From JAVBJV01 sp031555315 (GTDB taxonomy: Bacteria > Pseudomonadota > Alphaproteobacteria > Acetobacterales > Acetobacteraceae), in NCBI GenBank assembly GCA_031555315.1, contig JAVBUO010000020.1, positions 62,001 through 126,000 of the forward strand: 64,000 nt of DNA. Direction: 5' to 3'. Shown one piece after another: positions 34,071-42,671 of this stretch. The notes beneath the pieces were generated by a model. It was not told where the DNA came from, did no database searches, and saw nothing but the letters and a program-made list of their open reading frames with translations. The number at the start of each line of letters is the position of its first letter. Positions within the stretch are counted from its first letter, which is position 1. The position numbers were made by a program, and so were the translations under genes.

Positions 34071-34655
34071 ATGATGGCAATGTTTCCTGAAGCAGATGTA
34101 GAGGGTCAGATCGGCGACCGACTGCGTGAGGCTGTAAACCTTGCCGGAGGCCCCGCCGCCGTGGCCCGTAGGGTGGGAATGGTTCCTCAGACCCTGAATA
34201 AGTATCTGACCGGAACCGCCCTGCGCTTATCAACAGCAGCAAGGCTTGCGGAAGTTTGTGGTGTTCGCCTTGAGTGGCTGGCAACGGGGAAGCTACCTAT
34301 GCGGCCCGGCGGGGTAATTGATTTTGCTCCCCCAAAAATCGCCTTGAAGGATGCTGACCCGCGTATACTTGGGCTAGCGCTTGAAGCCTGGCAAGGCTTA
34401 AAACCCTCGGAATTCCTGGAGTTAGATGTATCCGGTGCCCTTCTGGCTGCCCTATATGATACGGCCTACGAAGCTCAGCATGGGGAGGCGTCAAGGAAGC
34501 TCTCCCAACAATACGTAAGCCCCCGCAGTTATGGTAAAGCTCAAGGTCTGCTTAGATCGTTCATAGAAGAAGACATATCTAAGGGCGAAGCTCGTGGGCT
34601 ACTTGGCTCGTTGATGGAGGACAGCAAGCCCAAGGGGGCACCGACAAAAAAATAA
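34071..34655 (+). CDS. Prophage XRE repressor-like regulator
   Basis: A 194-residue protein with an N-terminal HTH (about residues 22-70: GGPAAVARRVGMVPQTLNKY, then LSTAARLAEVCGVRLEWL) typical of phage repressors. The C-terminal part lacks the S24/LexA peptidase signature, so induction by RecA-stimulated self-cleavage is not expected. It is the only rightward regulator in the prophage, opposite the leftward operon, which fits a lysogeny repressor. Confidence 0.8.
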   Translation: MMAMFPEADVEGQIGDRLREAVNLAGGPAAVARRVGMVPQTLNKYLTGTALRLSTAARLAEVCGVRLEWLATGKLPMRPGGVIDFAPPKIALKDADPRILGLALEAWQGLKPSEFLELDVSGALLAALYDTAYEAQHGEASRKLSQQYVSPRSYGKAQGLLRSFIEEDISKGEARGLLGSLMEDSKPKGAPTKK

Positions 34656-34740
34656 ATCTGAATGGTATAAAAACTTGCGGAGATTTACGCGTATTTGGTA
34701 GGGCGGTGTTGGGTTAATATTTATAGAGAGGGCCGCCCAA

Positions 34741-35286
34741 GTGAGAAGGTTACTGCTAACGGCACTTGGGTTTACGGCAATTGGTCTGGCGCTAATTGCT
34801 ACAACGTCTGCGCGGAGCATGGAGGCGATTTCCGAATTCCAAGTGTCGGGAGCGCCTCGTTGGGTAGACAGAGGCTCGCTTGATTTAAGCGGAACTGAGG
34901 CGTTCGGGAATCAAGGCATTATCTGTAGGTTCGGGATAGATCGCCGCGATCAGACCACCGTTTCATTCTATTGGAGTAATAGGCAGCCGGGGAGCATCGC
35001 TCTCCTAGTAAGTCGAAGTAGCCCAACGCCTCCCTCAATGCGGATACAATGGAACAGTGAGCTTGCGATTGAGGCTTTTGCACGAGATCGCTTGCTCGTA
35101 GCGCATATGACAACAAGTAAGGCGGTGCAGTTCTTTGAGCAGACGGTATCTTTGGCGTTCCTAGGGCCGACTCGGATCACCTTTGATGAAGGTGAACAGT
35201 GGGAAGTGACAATGGCCGGATTTGATGAAGCAAGCGCGCGGTTCGCGCGTTGTATCCTGAAGCATCAGCCACCCATTCAGCAGTGA
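34741..35286 (+). CDS. Exported protein of unknown function (prophage moron)
   Basis: A 181-residue protein with a signal peptide (RRLLLTALGFTAIGLALIAT, cleavage near TSA-RS) and a beta-rich mature region. Cys62 and Cys174 may form a disulfide. The start is GTG after GAGAGGG. Composition is AT-richer than the virion genes. Its stop overlaps the next gene (GTGA). It is read with the repressor, so it may be expressed in the lysogen. No family recognised. Confidence 0.7.
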   Translation: MRRLLLTALGFTAIGLALIATTSARSMEAISEFQVSGAPRWVDRGSLDLSGTEAFGNQGIICRFGIDRRDQTTVSFYWSNRQPGSIALLVSRSSPTPPSMRIQWNSELAIEAFARDRLLVAHMTTSKAVQFFEQTVSLAFLGPTRITFDEGEQWEVTMAGFDEASARFARCILKHQPPIQQ

Positions 35287-35939
35287 CAGACAAGAAACCC
35301 AAAAGGCAGGCGGACTTAAGCCTAGCTGCGAGGATTGGAATACCAATAGGGGTATTCTCGTTTCTTGCCGTCTTCATAGCGGTGCCCTTCTATCAAGCCC
35401 AGACAGCGCCGAGCGTGTTCCAATTCCCGTCAACATATGGAACGCACTGGCTAGGCGGACCCGATCCCCGAGTAAGATATGGTGAAGGTCCTTGCGTTCT
35501 CGCCGGGCGGTCAAACATGTCGGAAATGGTCATTGCACCGGCGTTTACGCGCTTCTCGTTCAATGTGGGAGCCACTTGGAGCGAGTGCATAAGGGTAAGA
35601 ATTGGCGTAGACGGCAACCTATCTTTAGGGATGTTGGCGTGTAGCGACCGCTATTGGGGCACATATCATGGATTTCTCTCCAAGGACGACTTTAGGGCGT
35701 TTCTAATGTCTCTCAGAAACGCGCACACGTTGGACGTTGCGTTAGACCATGTCGGTTATGACGCCTCGACTGCTCACGGTGCGGAGAAATATGGAAGGTG
35801 GAGCTTCCCGTTGGATCAAATTGATCCCGCAGGCCAGCGCATGGCAAACTGTCTCAGTGCTGGCCGCAATCGCCGCCTAATGTTGGAGGAACAGACCCGA
35901 CTAGGGCGCGAGTGGTTTCGGTCACTAACGACTCAATGA
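35283..35939 (+). CDS. Single-pass membrane protein of unknown function (prophage moron)
   Basis: A 218-residue protein with a short cytoplasmic basic start (TDKKPKRQADLSLAAR), one membrane helix (IGIPIGVFSFLAVFIAVPFY) and an extracytoplasmic domain with three Cys residues. GTG start overlaps the stop of the exported protein, so the two are made together and may interact at the envelope. A typical place for superinfection-exclusion or lysogenic-conversion genes, but the function is not known. Confidence 0.7.
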   Translation: MTDKKPKRQADLSLAARIGIPIGVFSFLAVFIAVPFYQAQTAPSVFQFPSTYGTHWLGGPDPRVRYGEGPCVLAGRSNMSEMVIAPAFTRFSFNVGATWSECIRVRIGVDGNLSLGMLACSDRYWGTYHGFLSKDDFRAFLMSLRNAHTLDVALDHVGYDASTAHGAEKYGRWSFPLDQIDPAGQRMANCLSAGRNRRLMLEEQTRLGREWFRSLTTQ

Positions 35940-36052
35940 AGCCGCTCGGGTGGGAATTGATGGCTTCGGCCTGAAGTGTGGGAAAGACTTAAGCCACCTC
36001 TCCGCCGTTCTGTCCCCGTTTGGATTTCCAGCCGACCGGCGGCGGAGGCTCT

Positions 36053-36454
36053 TCAAGCCGCCTTCGTGTGCCCGATCTTTTCCCGCACCGCTTGCGCCAA
36101 GAGTCCCGACTTGGTGAACCCATGCTCCGCTGCATAGCGGTCCACTGCCGCAACCAAAGCCTCGGGCAGCGTGATGGTAACCCGCACGGCTCGCCCCGGA
36201 AGCTCGGCAGGGACCAGTAAGCGGGCCACTTCGTCAACCTCGGGATCGTGTTCCAGCTTAGCTATATCGCTCGGTTCGGGCAGCGGTTCACGATCCTCAG
36301 CCATACCGGCAAGATGCAATTCCAATGCTTCCGCCGCACCCTCGGCAGCTTCCTGCACGGTGACACCGGCGCTGACACAACCCGGAAGGTCGGGGAAGAA
36401 CGCCCCGAACCCATGTTCACCCCGTTCGATGATGGCGGGATAGTAAACCCTCAT
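36053..36454 (-). CDS. hicB: HicB-family antitoxin
   Basis: This 133-residue protein has the HicB N-terminal partial RNase H fold (YYPAIIERGEHGFGAFFPDL, PGCVSAGVTVQEA) and a C-terminal ribbon-helix-helix DNA-binding domain (AVRVTITLPEALVAAVDRYA). It neutralises HicA and represses the operon. The start overlaps the hicA stop (ATGA). Confidence 0.94.
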   Translation of the reverse strand: MRVYYPAIIERGEHGFGAFFPDLPGCVSAGVTVQEAAEGAAEALELHLAGMAEDREPLPEPSDIAKLEHDPEVDEVARLLVPAELPGRAVRVTITLPEALVAAVDRYAAEHGFTKSGLLAQAVREKIGHTKAA

Positions 36455-36648
36455 TTTCTCCTCCGTATCTGCAAGCCGGACTGACGTTCAATCGACTTCA
36501 GCGTTCCTATCGGTAAATCCTGAGACGGATGGGGAACTGTCACCCGCCCCGGCTTTGTCGGGTGGCGGAACTGGTGATGACTGCCAGCGGTGCCGATAAG
36601 CTGCCAACCGTCCGCTTCGATAAGTTTTATAACGTCTCGGCTTCTCAT
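36451..36648 (-). CDS. hicA: HicA-family mRNA interferase toxin
   Basis: This 65-residue protein has the double-stranded RNA-binding-like fold of HicA, with the conserved catalytic His in GSHHQFRHP and DVIKLIEADGWQL at the start. HicA cleaves mRNA in a translation-independent way. The first gene of the hicAB operon. Confidence 0.93.
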   Translation of the reverse strand: MRSRDVIKLIEADGWQLIGTAGSHHQFRHPTKPGRVTVPHPSQDLPIGTLKSIERQSGLQIRRRK

Positions 36649-36708
36649 GATACGTATTTATGCATACTCAAGATGGATTGTCAATGGATGATACGCATAA
36701 ATTCATAC
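36649..36708 (-). promoter_or_regulatory. hicAB promoter and operator repeats
   Basis: On the minus strand TTGACA (36684-36679) and ATAAAT (36661-36656) are 17 bp apart. Two direct repeats flank them: GATACGTATTTATGCATAC at 36649-36667 and GATACGCATAAATTCATAC at 36690-36708 (plus-strand reading), probable HicB-binding sites. Confidence 0.78.
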
Positions 36709-37137
36709 TTTTGAGGGCAAAAAAACAGTTCAACAGGGGCAAGCGTTTTGATTTATGGGAGCGGCGTGACCCGCTCGGCCCCGTTGGATACCTCTCGTCA
36801 CCCCTCCGAACCTGCCAGCCGTTGCTTAATGATCATCCGGTCATGGGTTTCAGAGCGTTGAAACCACTCAATATTACTGCGTGTGCGCCTTTCGGTGTGC
36901 CGTGAGTGTGCCGCGCGGCCTCCGTAGGGATGGGTAGGGAGGCCGCTGGCGTGGTAAAGGGTGGCCTATGGTCGGACAGCCAGACAGGCGGGGGGCACGG
37001 GGGGATCGCGCCGCCCGCCCAGGGGATATATCTGCGTGAGAATTTTTCTGGGAAATTTGGGGAGAATGTCTCGCGTTAACAAAACCGGATTTTCTCGACA
37101 TGAGGACGCGACGTGTCCGATCCTTTGACATGAGCGC
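36709..37137. other. Non-coding gap between hicAB and the end of the late operon
   Basis: About 430 bp without a supported gene. It contains a perfect 9-bp stem GCGGCCTCC/GGAGGCCGC with a 14-nt loop (36915-36946), which may end late transcription although no T tract follows. Confidence 0.4.
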
Positions 37138-38976
37138 CTACCAGCGGTCCCCCGGGTAAACCCTAAGTTCCCCATCGGCCGCCCTCAGGACCTCATCGTA
37201 TCCCCCGTCATCCCCACGGCCATACCCACGGAATGCCGTGAGGCCGCCGCCTTCCAGAACGTCCCAGTAGTGCTCGATGGCGCGGTCCATTTCGTCGCGC
37301 CGTTGGGATTCCGCCGCGTCGTCCGCGTCGATCCCCAGGGTTCGCTGTAGGGAAGCCACAGCGCCCGCCAGGGCGTCCAGACGGTCGTCGTGTTGCAGAC
37401 ATCCGCCTTCACGGGTGACGTGGGTCAACTGGTAGAGCAGCGAATAGGCGCGGTCTTCCTGCGCCACGTCGGCAGCCAGCAGGCTTTCCGAGATGACCAG
37501 CTTGTGCGTGGTCAGGGCGGGTTCCAGCGTGTCGATGATGCGCTGTTCCTTGCGCCCGCGCGCCCATTCGGATTCCTGGACGGTGCAGCCGCCGGGCCAG
37601 ACCTTGGTCAGGATCGGGGCGAACGCCACGACCCATGTGCCCTGCGCGTAGTTCGGTTCGACTTCCACCAGGCTCACCTGGAACCGCTTGGCATCCGCAG
37701 CGATCTTCACCATGGCTTCTGCGGGGGTTCCGTTGTGGCCGCCGACATGCAGGCAATACAGCAGCCCGTTGAGGTGCTTCACGATGGCCCAGGCGGTTTC
37801 GTCCTTGCCCCGGCCAGCCGGGTCCACGAACAACACACCGCCACCTTCGTAGTCGCGCCATTCGCTGTCGATGAACAGCGGACGCAACAGACAATCGCCG
37901 CTGAAGCCGATGTTGGGAATCTCGCGGACCACGTTGAGGCTGTCGCTGTGTCTGCCCCATTGCAGCACACGTGGCGCTTTCAGTGCGTTGGCCTCGAACA
38001 CGATCAGGTCTTTCTGCCGTAGCGGGTAGCGCTCGGCATCCGACAGCGAGGTATCCAACTGGTATTGCAGCGCGAAGTAGGCGCGGCCTTTGGATTCACG
38101 CTTGGTCAGTTCCGCATCGTCGAACCGCACGGGGTCCACGGGGGAACCGTGGGACAATGTGCCCGCCTCGAAGGCGGCGGTCAGTTCGGGGGCGAGGATC
38201 GGGACCAGAGTCCCGTCGTGCCGCTTCAGCGTGTAGCCCGCCAGTTTGTCGGGCAGCGGGAAGCGTGCGGGCACGCAGTAGCAGTCGTAGCCGCGTTCAA
38301 CGACCAGGCGGTTGTAGATACTTTCTTCCGTCTGCGGGGTGCCCAGGAAAATCACGTCGCTTTCCGGCAGGCGGATCGCTTCGAACTCCGCCAGGTATTG
38401 CATCAGGCGGGCGCGGGCCTCCTCGGTCTTCGAGTTGCCGGGGATTTCGATATCGTCGGCAACGATCAGCGTGGCGCGGGACCCGGTGATCTGCCCGGTG
38501 ATCCCCACGGCTTTCACGCTGTAGCTCTGCGACAGCGACGCGCCAGCCACGTCGAAGCTGGTCGCCATGTCGCGCTGGTCCCCCTGCGGGCGTAGGAAGG
38601 CCAGGATATCCATGGAGCGCAGCAGCGACTTGACCATGGAGACGAATTCCTTGGCCTTGCCGCCGGTGGCGGAGACCACGAGAATCTTCTCGTCGCGTGG
38701 GTTACGCATCAAGCGCCAGAGAACGAATGCGGCGCAGATGTAGGATTTACCGATACCGCGATAGGCGCGGATGATAAGCTCGGCTCTGGACCCCGCATTC
38801 TGCAAGCGCCGCGCGATATCAAGCTGGCGCTCGGTGGGTTCGGGCAGTCCGAGATGATCCCAGACCAACCGCAGGAAAGACGGGAAGTTTTCATGGGCGG
38901 GCCATTCGGTCTCATCGCGGGATGCCCAGTGGGGAAACGTGTCGTCTCCCGCCTGGATCATCAGGGGTGCCGTCAT
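37138..38976 (-). CDS. Terminase large subunit (T7 gp19-like)
   Basis: This 612-residue DNA-packaging motor and nuclease has Walker A at residues 71-78 (AYRGIGKS) and Walker B at LIVADDIE. The RNase H-like nuclease has Asp residues in LFVDPAGRGKDET, EPNYAQG and HDDRLDALAGAV. Sequence features are those of podoviral T7/gp19 terminases. It is the last gene of the late operon and overlaps the small subunit stop. Confidence 0.95.
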   Translation of the reverse strand: MTAPLMIQAGDDTFPHWASRDETEWPAHENFPSFLRLVWDHLGLPEPTERQLDIARRLQNAGSRAELIIRAYRGIGKSYICAAFVLWRLMRNPRDEKILVVSATGGKAKEFVSMVKSLLRSMDILAFLRPQGDQRDMATSFDVAGASLSQSYSVKAVGITGQITGSRATLIVADDIEIPGNSKTEEARARLMQYLAEFEAIRLPESDVIFLGTPQTEESIYNRLVVERGYDCYCVPARFPLPDKLAGYTLKRHDGTLVPILAPELTAAFEAGTLSHGSPVDPVRFDDAELTKRESKGRAYFALQYQLDTSLSDAERYPLRQKDLIVFEANALKAPRVLQWGRHSDSLNVVREIPNIGFSGDCLLRPLFIDSEWRDYEGGGVLFVDPAGRGKDETAWAIVKHLNGLLYCLHVGGHNGTPAEAMVKIAADAKRFQVSLVEVEPNYAQGTWVVAFAPILTKVWPGGCTVQESEWARGRKEQRIIDTLEPALTTHKLVISESLLAADVAQEDRAYSLLYQLTHVTREGGCLQHDDRLDALAGAVASLQRTLGIDADDAAESQRRDEMDRAIEHYWDVLEGGGLTAFRGYGRGDDGGYDEVLRAADGELRVYPGDRW

Positions 38977-39200
38977 GCGCTGCCGATCGTCTCGCGATAC
39001 TTCGACAGGTTCTTACTGACGGTGGTTGAAACCAGTGCAACGTCGTGTCCGGTTTCATCGTGGAAAGCCTTCACGACGGCAAGGGTCGCCGAGAGGATCG
39101 ATGCGGCATCCTTACGCTCGCTGAAGTCCGGGGCGTCGAGCATCGTCAGCAGTCTGCCCAGCAGCTTCTGTTTGAGCTCGCCGACCTTACTGACGGTCAT
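38973..39200 (-). CDS. Terminase small subunit (T7 gp18-like)
   Basis: A 75-residue helical protein (VGELKQKLLGRLLTMLDAPD, SERKDAASILSATLAVVKAF) in the position and size range of T7 gp18-type DNA maturase A. Assigned mainly from size, helical make-up and position before the large subunit. It starts inside the Rz1-like gene end. Confidence 0.75.
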   Translation of the reverse strand: MTVSKVGELKQKLLGRLLTMLDAPDFSERKDAASILSATLAVVKAFHDETGHDVALVSTTVSKNLSKYRETIGSA

Positions 39201-39387
39201 GGCAAATCTTCCTTCGTGTTTCGTTGTGGTCTTCGATCTGCTGCGCGGTGATCTCGGTCAGGTGATCAGCGCCGGACACGTAGATGAAACGTGTCCATTC
39301 GCAGCCGCCTTCAGTCACGGGACCAGCGCTCGCGCAGCCGCTGAGCAGCAGTGCCAGGACGGCTGCGGTTTTCAGTTTCGATTTCAT
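39187..39387 (-). CDS. Rz1-like outer-membrane spanin
   Basis: A 66-residue lipoprotein with signal LKTAAVLALLLSGCAS (lipobox LSGC) and a C-terminal region CEWTRFIYVSGADHLTEITA like other o-spanins. It starts inside the i-spanin gene in another frame, the classical nested Rz/Rz1 layout, and ends inside the small terminase gene. It joins the i-spanin to fuse inner and outer membranes at lysis. Confidence 0.85.
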   Translation of the reverse strand: MKSKLKTAAVLALLLSGCASAGPVTEGGCEWTRFIYVSGADHLTEITAQQIEDHNETRRKICHDRQ

Positions 39388-39577
39388 CGCGGGTGTTACG
39401 GTTCTTTTCACGTTGGAGCAGCGCGTCGTAGGCGCTGTCCTGACGGCCCTGCTGGCGTTCGCGCCGGAGAAGCGCGCCGAGGGCGAGGAGGAAGCCCCCG
39501 GCAATCGCCAGGGGTTTCCAGAGGCGTTCCAGCAGGGAAGCCAGGAACGCGGTGATGGTGGCGATCATCTGCGCCAC
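39311..39577 (-). CDS. Rz-like inner-membrane spanin
   Basis: An 88-residue protein with an N-terminal membrane helix (LAIAGGFLLALGALL) and a highly charged helical periplasmic part (RRERQQGRQDSAYDALLQRE). It is partly nested with the Rz1-like lipoprotein gene. Its start overlaps the end of the lysozyme-like gene. Confidence 0.82.
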   Translation of the reverse strand: MAQMIATITAFLASLLERLWKPLAIAGGFLLALGALLRRERQQGRQDSAYDALLQREKNRNTRDEIETENRSRPGTAAQRLRERWSRD

Positions 39578-40218
39578 CTGCGCCAGAGCACGAAGCCAAG
39601 CGCCGCGACGACGACGGCGATGCCGACCACAGGGGTCAGTTCCCGCAGCAGCGAGAACGACGGCGCGACGGCGGAGACCGTATCGGCAACCGAGGTCAGC
39701 GTGTCGTGATCGAGCAGCCCGGTTTCGACGGCGGCAGTTGCTGTGGCAGCCGTGGCAGCCGCTGCGGCAGTTGCATTGCGGGCCAGACGCACGGGCGCAC
39801 GACGCGCGGCGAGGGCCATACGGACGCCTTCGCCGATCACATCATCGCTGACCAGCGCGCCATCGGCACCGTTCTCGTGATCGATGATGCGCCGTGTCAG
39901 GTGGTGCAGCGTGTGGACATCGCTGAGATCGATCTGGGCGTCGGCACTGTGAAAGCCGCGCGCCACGGCGTTGACGTAGGCGGTGGTGCTGTTCTCGTGA
40001 TTCGGCGCCCAGCGCGTGATGATCTTGCGGATCGTGTCGAGCTTGTATTTGGTCTGATAGACCAGCAGCAGGTGGGCCAGTGCGCGGACGCCGTGCTTCA
40101 TTTCCGTGAAGCGGCAGAAGCGCCCGTCGCTCGGCGGTGTGGCGAGGCCAACCCAGCGGTTGGCGCGGTTGTGTTCGATGTTGCCGGGGTTGTTATTACG
40201 GATACCGCGAGCAGTCAT
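39565..40218 (-). CDS. Phage peptidoglycan hydrolase with C-terminal membrane anchor
   Basis: A 217-residue protein beginning TARGIRNNNPGNIEHNR, the start of phage proteins called structural protein P5 / muramidase-like. It has WVGLATPPSDGRFCRF, then a helical domain, an Ala-rich linker (ATAAAAATAATATAAV) and a C-terminal membrane helix (VVGIAVVVAALGFVLWRRW). It is in the lysis cassette, so it is the likely endolysin, possibly membrane-tethered. Start ATG 40218 follows AAGGACT. Confidence 0.8.
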   Translation of the reverse strand: MTARGIRNNNPGNIEHNRANRWVGLATPPSDGRFCRFTEMKHGVRALAHLLLVYQTKYKLDTIRKIITRWAPNHENSTTAYVNAVARGFHSADAQIDLSDVHTLHHLTRRIIDHENGADGALVSDDVIGEGVRMALAARRAPVRLARNATAAAAATAATATAAVETGLLDHDTLTSVADTVSAVAPSFSLLRELTPVVGIAVVVAALGFVLWRRWRR

Positions 40219-40231
40219 GAGAGTCCTTGAG

Positions 40232-40429
40232 TCAGGAGAAGAGTTTCTCGCGGATGTAGTCCGCGCACGCGCCCGCAATGGCGGACAGCGCGGCTACACC
40301 GGCGAGGACACGGGCCTGGAAAACTTCGAGCGCCGTGACGCGCTTCGCGAGGTCTTCCATGTGGTCGAGGCGGGTTTCGACACGGGCCATTGTGTCGATC
40401 ATCTCGCGCTGGAAGGGGTCGAGGGTCAT
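40232..40429 (-). CDS. Small coiled-coil membrane protein, possible holin
   Basis: A 65-residue protein with an N-terminal amphipathic coiled coil (RVETRLDHMEDLAKRVTALE) and one membrane helix (VLAGVAALSAIAGACADYI). The layout is like XhlA-type holins. It lies directly upstream of the endolysin candidate and is coupled to the preceding membrane protein (ATGA). Confidence 0.65.
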   Translation of the reverse strand: MTLDPFQREMIDTMARVETRLDHMEDLAKRVTALEVFQARVLAGVAALSAIAGACADYIREKLFS

Positions 40430-40947
40430 AGGACACTGCCGAGGATGAGGGCCGCGCCGATGAAGCAGCCGAGGTAGACCTCGCCCCATTCCGCACCTTC
40501 ATTCAGTTCAGAGTGCGGGGACCAGCGTGTGCGCCAGCCGAGTTCATACGCGACGGGCGTCAGCAGCCCCGAAAGGGCAATCATGATGGCCGCCGTGGGT
40601 CGCGTGTAGACCAACGCAAGAGCGGGGTAGGCGGTCCAGTGGAGACCGCGCAGGGCTGCGGCGGAGAAGTCCTCGCGCCATTCGGTAAGATCGATTGTGC
40701 CGTCATACCGGCGGCCCATGTTGATGTGGCCGGGTTGGCCGTAGACAGAACCGATGAACAGGCCCAGGAGGATGCCGAGGGATTCCCAAAGGCCGTATCC
40801 GAGGATCAGCCAGCACAGCACGGCGCACGGCGTGGCCCAGCAGAAGACCCGCGCCAGACCCAGGCCGAAGCCGAACCACGCCTTCGCGAGGTCACTGCCA
40901 CGCAGGCGGTGGAAAATCCCGAAGAGCGGGATGAGTAGCCAAGTCAT
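40426..40947 (-). CDS. Phage membrane protein
   Basis: A 173-residue protein with about four hydrophobic segments (FCWATPCAVLCWLILGYG; LGILLGLFIGSVYG; GCFIGAALILGSVL). The middle loop (GHINMGRRYDGTI) resembles a phrase in membrane proteins next to T7-like tail fibre genes of other phages. A role in lysis or exclusion is possible; not established. Confidence 0.7.
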   Translation of the reverse strand: MTWLLIPLFGIFHRLRGSDLAKAWFGFGLGLARVFCWATPCAVLCWLILGYGLWESLGILLGLFIGSVYGQPGHINMGRRYDGTIDLTEWREDFSAAALRGLHWTAYPALALVYTRPTAAIMIALSGLLTPVAYELGWRTRWSPHSELNEGAEWGEVYLGCFIGAALILGSVL

Positions 40948-42656
40948 GGTGTAGAGATTTCCTTCAGACGCGCTTCGAGTGCGTCGATGCGTTCCAGCGC
41001 GTTCTGTAGTGCGCCGGTCAGCAGCGGGATGGCCTGGATGTAGTCCAGAGAGCGGACGCTGGTGTCGGCGGGTTGATCAATCCCATCAAGCACGCCTGGG
41101 TTTTCGTGGCGGCTGACCATTTCGGTGAAGCCGCTGGTTTCGATGTCCTGCGCGATAAACCCGAAGCAGCGGTCTTCGGGGTGACGCCTGAACCGGTAAC
41201 TGACCGGGCGCGCGCGGCGGACAAACTCCAGGCACCGCTCTGCCGGAAGGGTGGCGACGTCTTCTTTCAGGCGGGCGTCCGATAAGGTGTTGAACGACTT
41301 CGCCCAGGTGTCGCCAACGTTGTTGCAACGCCACAGAACTGCGCTGGCATAGCTAAGATAGTTCAGAGTGCCGTCGGAGCCCCACCATTCCAGCCGCCAG
41401 CCGTCGTGCTGGAATTTATATCCGGTCGTGTCCCCGTTGACATAGAGTTCCGCTCTGCGGCCGTCGGGGTCGATCACCATCCGGTTGGCAAGCACGGCGT
41501 TAGTGACCGAAAGACTGTCGTAGACATAAAAATTCCGGCGCGCCCCGGCGTCGCCGCGATGATCCGCCCACAGCGTGCCGCGTGGCAACGAAAACCCGCC
41601 CAGGTTCCAGACGCCATCCAGGTATGTCATCGCAGTTCTGGAAGCGCCGCCTGCGGTTTCAAACAGGACGCTCGCGGGCCTGCCGGTGGTCTTCGCACGT
41701 AACTTCAACGTGCTTTCGGGCGCGCCGATGTCCGCACCGTCGCCCGCGATGGCGCAGGCCGATAAGTTATCGACGTGGCCGCCGAAGCGGCCGATGGAGG
41801 CACTTAGATAGCTGTTCGTGGTAATAGGCCCGGCCACCGTCAGCGTGTTACCCACGGTTAACGCACTGGATATGGTGGCCGTTGCGGCGGAGACTGCGGC
41901 AGCATCGACCGTGGTGGCCGTGACGCCCTGCTCGGCAACGAGCGTCCGGGCTTTTATTGCGTCTACGGCCTCAAGCGCGGGCACTTTCAGCGCGCCGTGG
42001 AGTGTTCCCCCGCCCAGCGGCAACCACTGAGGCGGCTGCCAGGCGTAGAGGCCCCCGGTCAGCGTGGTCAGGACGTAGCCCGCTCCACCCGCAGAGGTTG
42101 GCGGGACGTTACCCGTGTCAGTGATCAGTGTATCGAGCCGCAGCTCGGTCCGGGCGGCCTGTGTCTGTGCGGCTTCTGCCGTTTCAACCGCCTGATCGCT
42201 GTTCGCCCGGGCGTCCTGCGCGATGGCCTCGGCGTTATCGGCGATGGCGCGTGCGTCGTCCGCTGTGGCGGCGGCGCGTTCCGAGGTGTCGAGAGCGGTG
42301 TTTGCTGTCGCGTCCGCTGCGTGGGCGCGCGCGGCGGACTCCTGCGCGGCGTCGTAGGATTCCTGCGCGAGGTTGAAAGCCTGACGACTGTCGAGGTCCA
42401 GCGTTTCCTCGTCGAGGATCGCGCCGACCTGATAATCGACCAGGCGCGCATTGGGCGATGAGCGGCGCGTGATGACGACGGCAACGCCCGCCGCCGGTGC
42501 GGGGGAGAGACGCAGCGTCGTCGCGTTGGCCCATGTGTGGGACGCGACGGTGCCCGCGACGGTGGCGATGATGTGAGACCGGTGGATGTAACCGTTCGGC
42601 ACGGCAAAGTCCGTCGCCACACCGTCGCCGGTGTAGGTGTAGATGGTGGGATACAT
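40944..42656 (-). CDS. Tail fibre protein with C-terminal intramolecular chaperone
   Basis: A 570-residue protein. The N-terminus (YTGDGVATDFAVPNGYIHRS) is the T7 gp17-type domain that binds the tail. A long Ala-rich coiled coil follows (about 95-180), then a beta-rich receptor-binding shaft. The C-terminal ~112 residues are a peptidase S74 chaperone that would cut itself before Ser459 in LSDARLKEDV and ends in a coiled coil. It determines host receptor choice. Confidence 0.92.
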   Translation of the reverse strand: MYPTIYTYTGDGVATDFAVPNGYIHRSHIIATVAGTVASHTWANATTLRLSPAPAAGVAVVITRRSSPNARLVDYQVGAILDEETLDLDSRQAFNLAQESYDAAQESAARAHAADATANTALDTSERAAATADDARAIADNAEAIAQDARANSDQAVETAEAAQTQAARTELRLDTLITDTGNVPPTSAGGAGYVLTTLTGGLYAWQPPQWLPLGGGTLHGALKVPALEAVDAIKARTLVAEQGVTATTVDAAAVSAATATISSALTVGNTLTVAGPITTNSYLSASIGRFGGHVDNLSACAIAGDGADIGAPESTLKLRAKTTGRPASVLFETAGGASRTAMTYLDGVWNLGGFSLPRGTLWADHRGDAGARRNFYVYDSLSVTNAVLANRMVIDPDGRRAELYVNGDTTGYKFQHDGWRLEWWGSDGTLNYLSYASAVLWRCNNVGDTWAKSFNTLSDARLKEDVATLPAERCLEFVRRARPVSYRFRRHPEDRCFGFIAQDIETSGFTEMVSRHENPGVLDGIDQPADTSVRSLDYIQAIPLLTGALQNALERIDALEARLKEISTP

Positions 42657-42671
42657 GAAAGCCTGAGGAGA

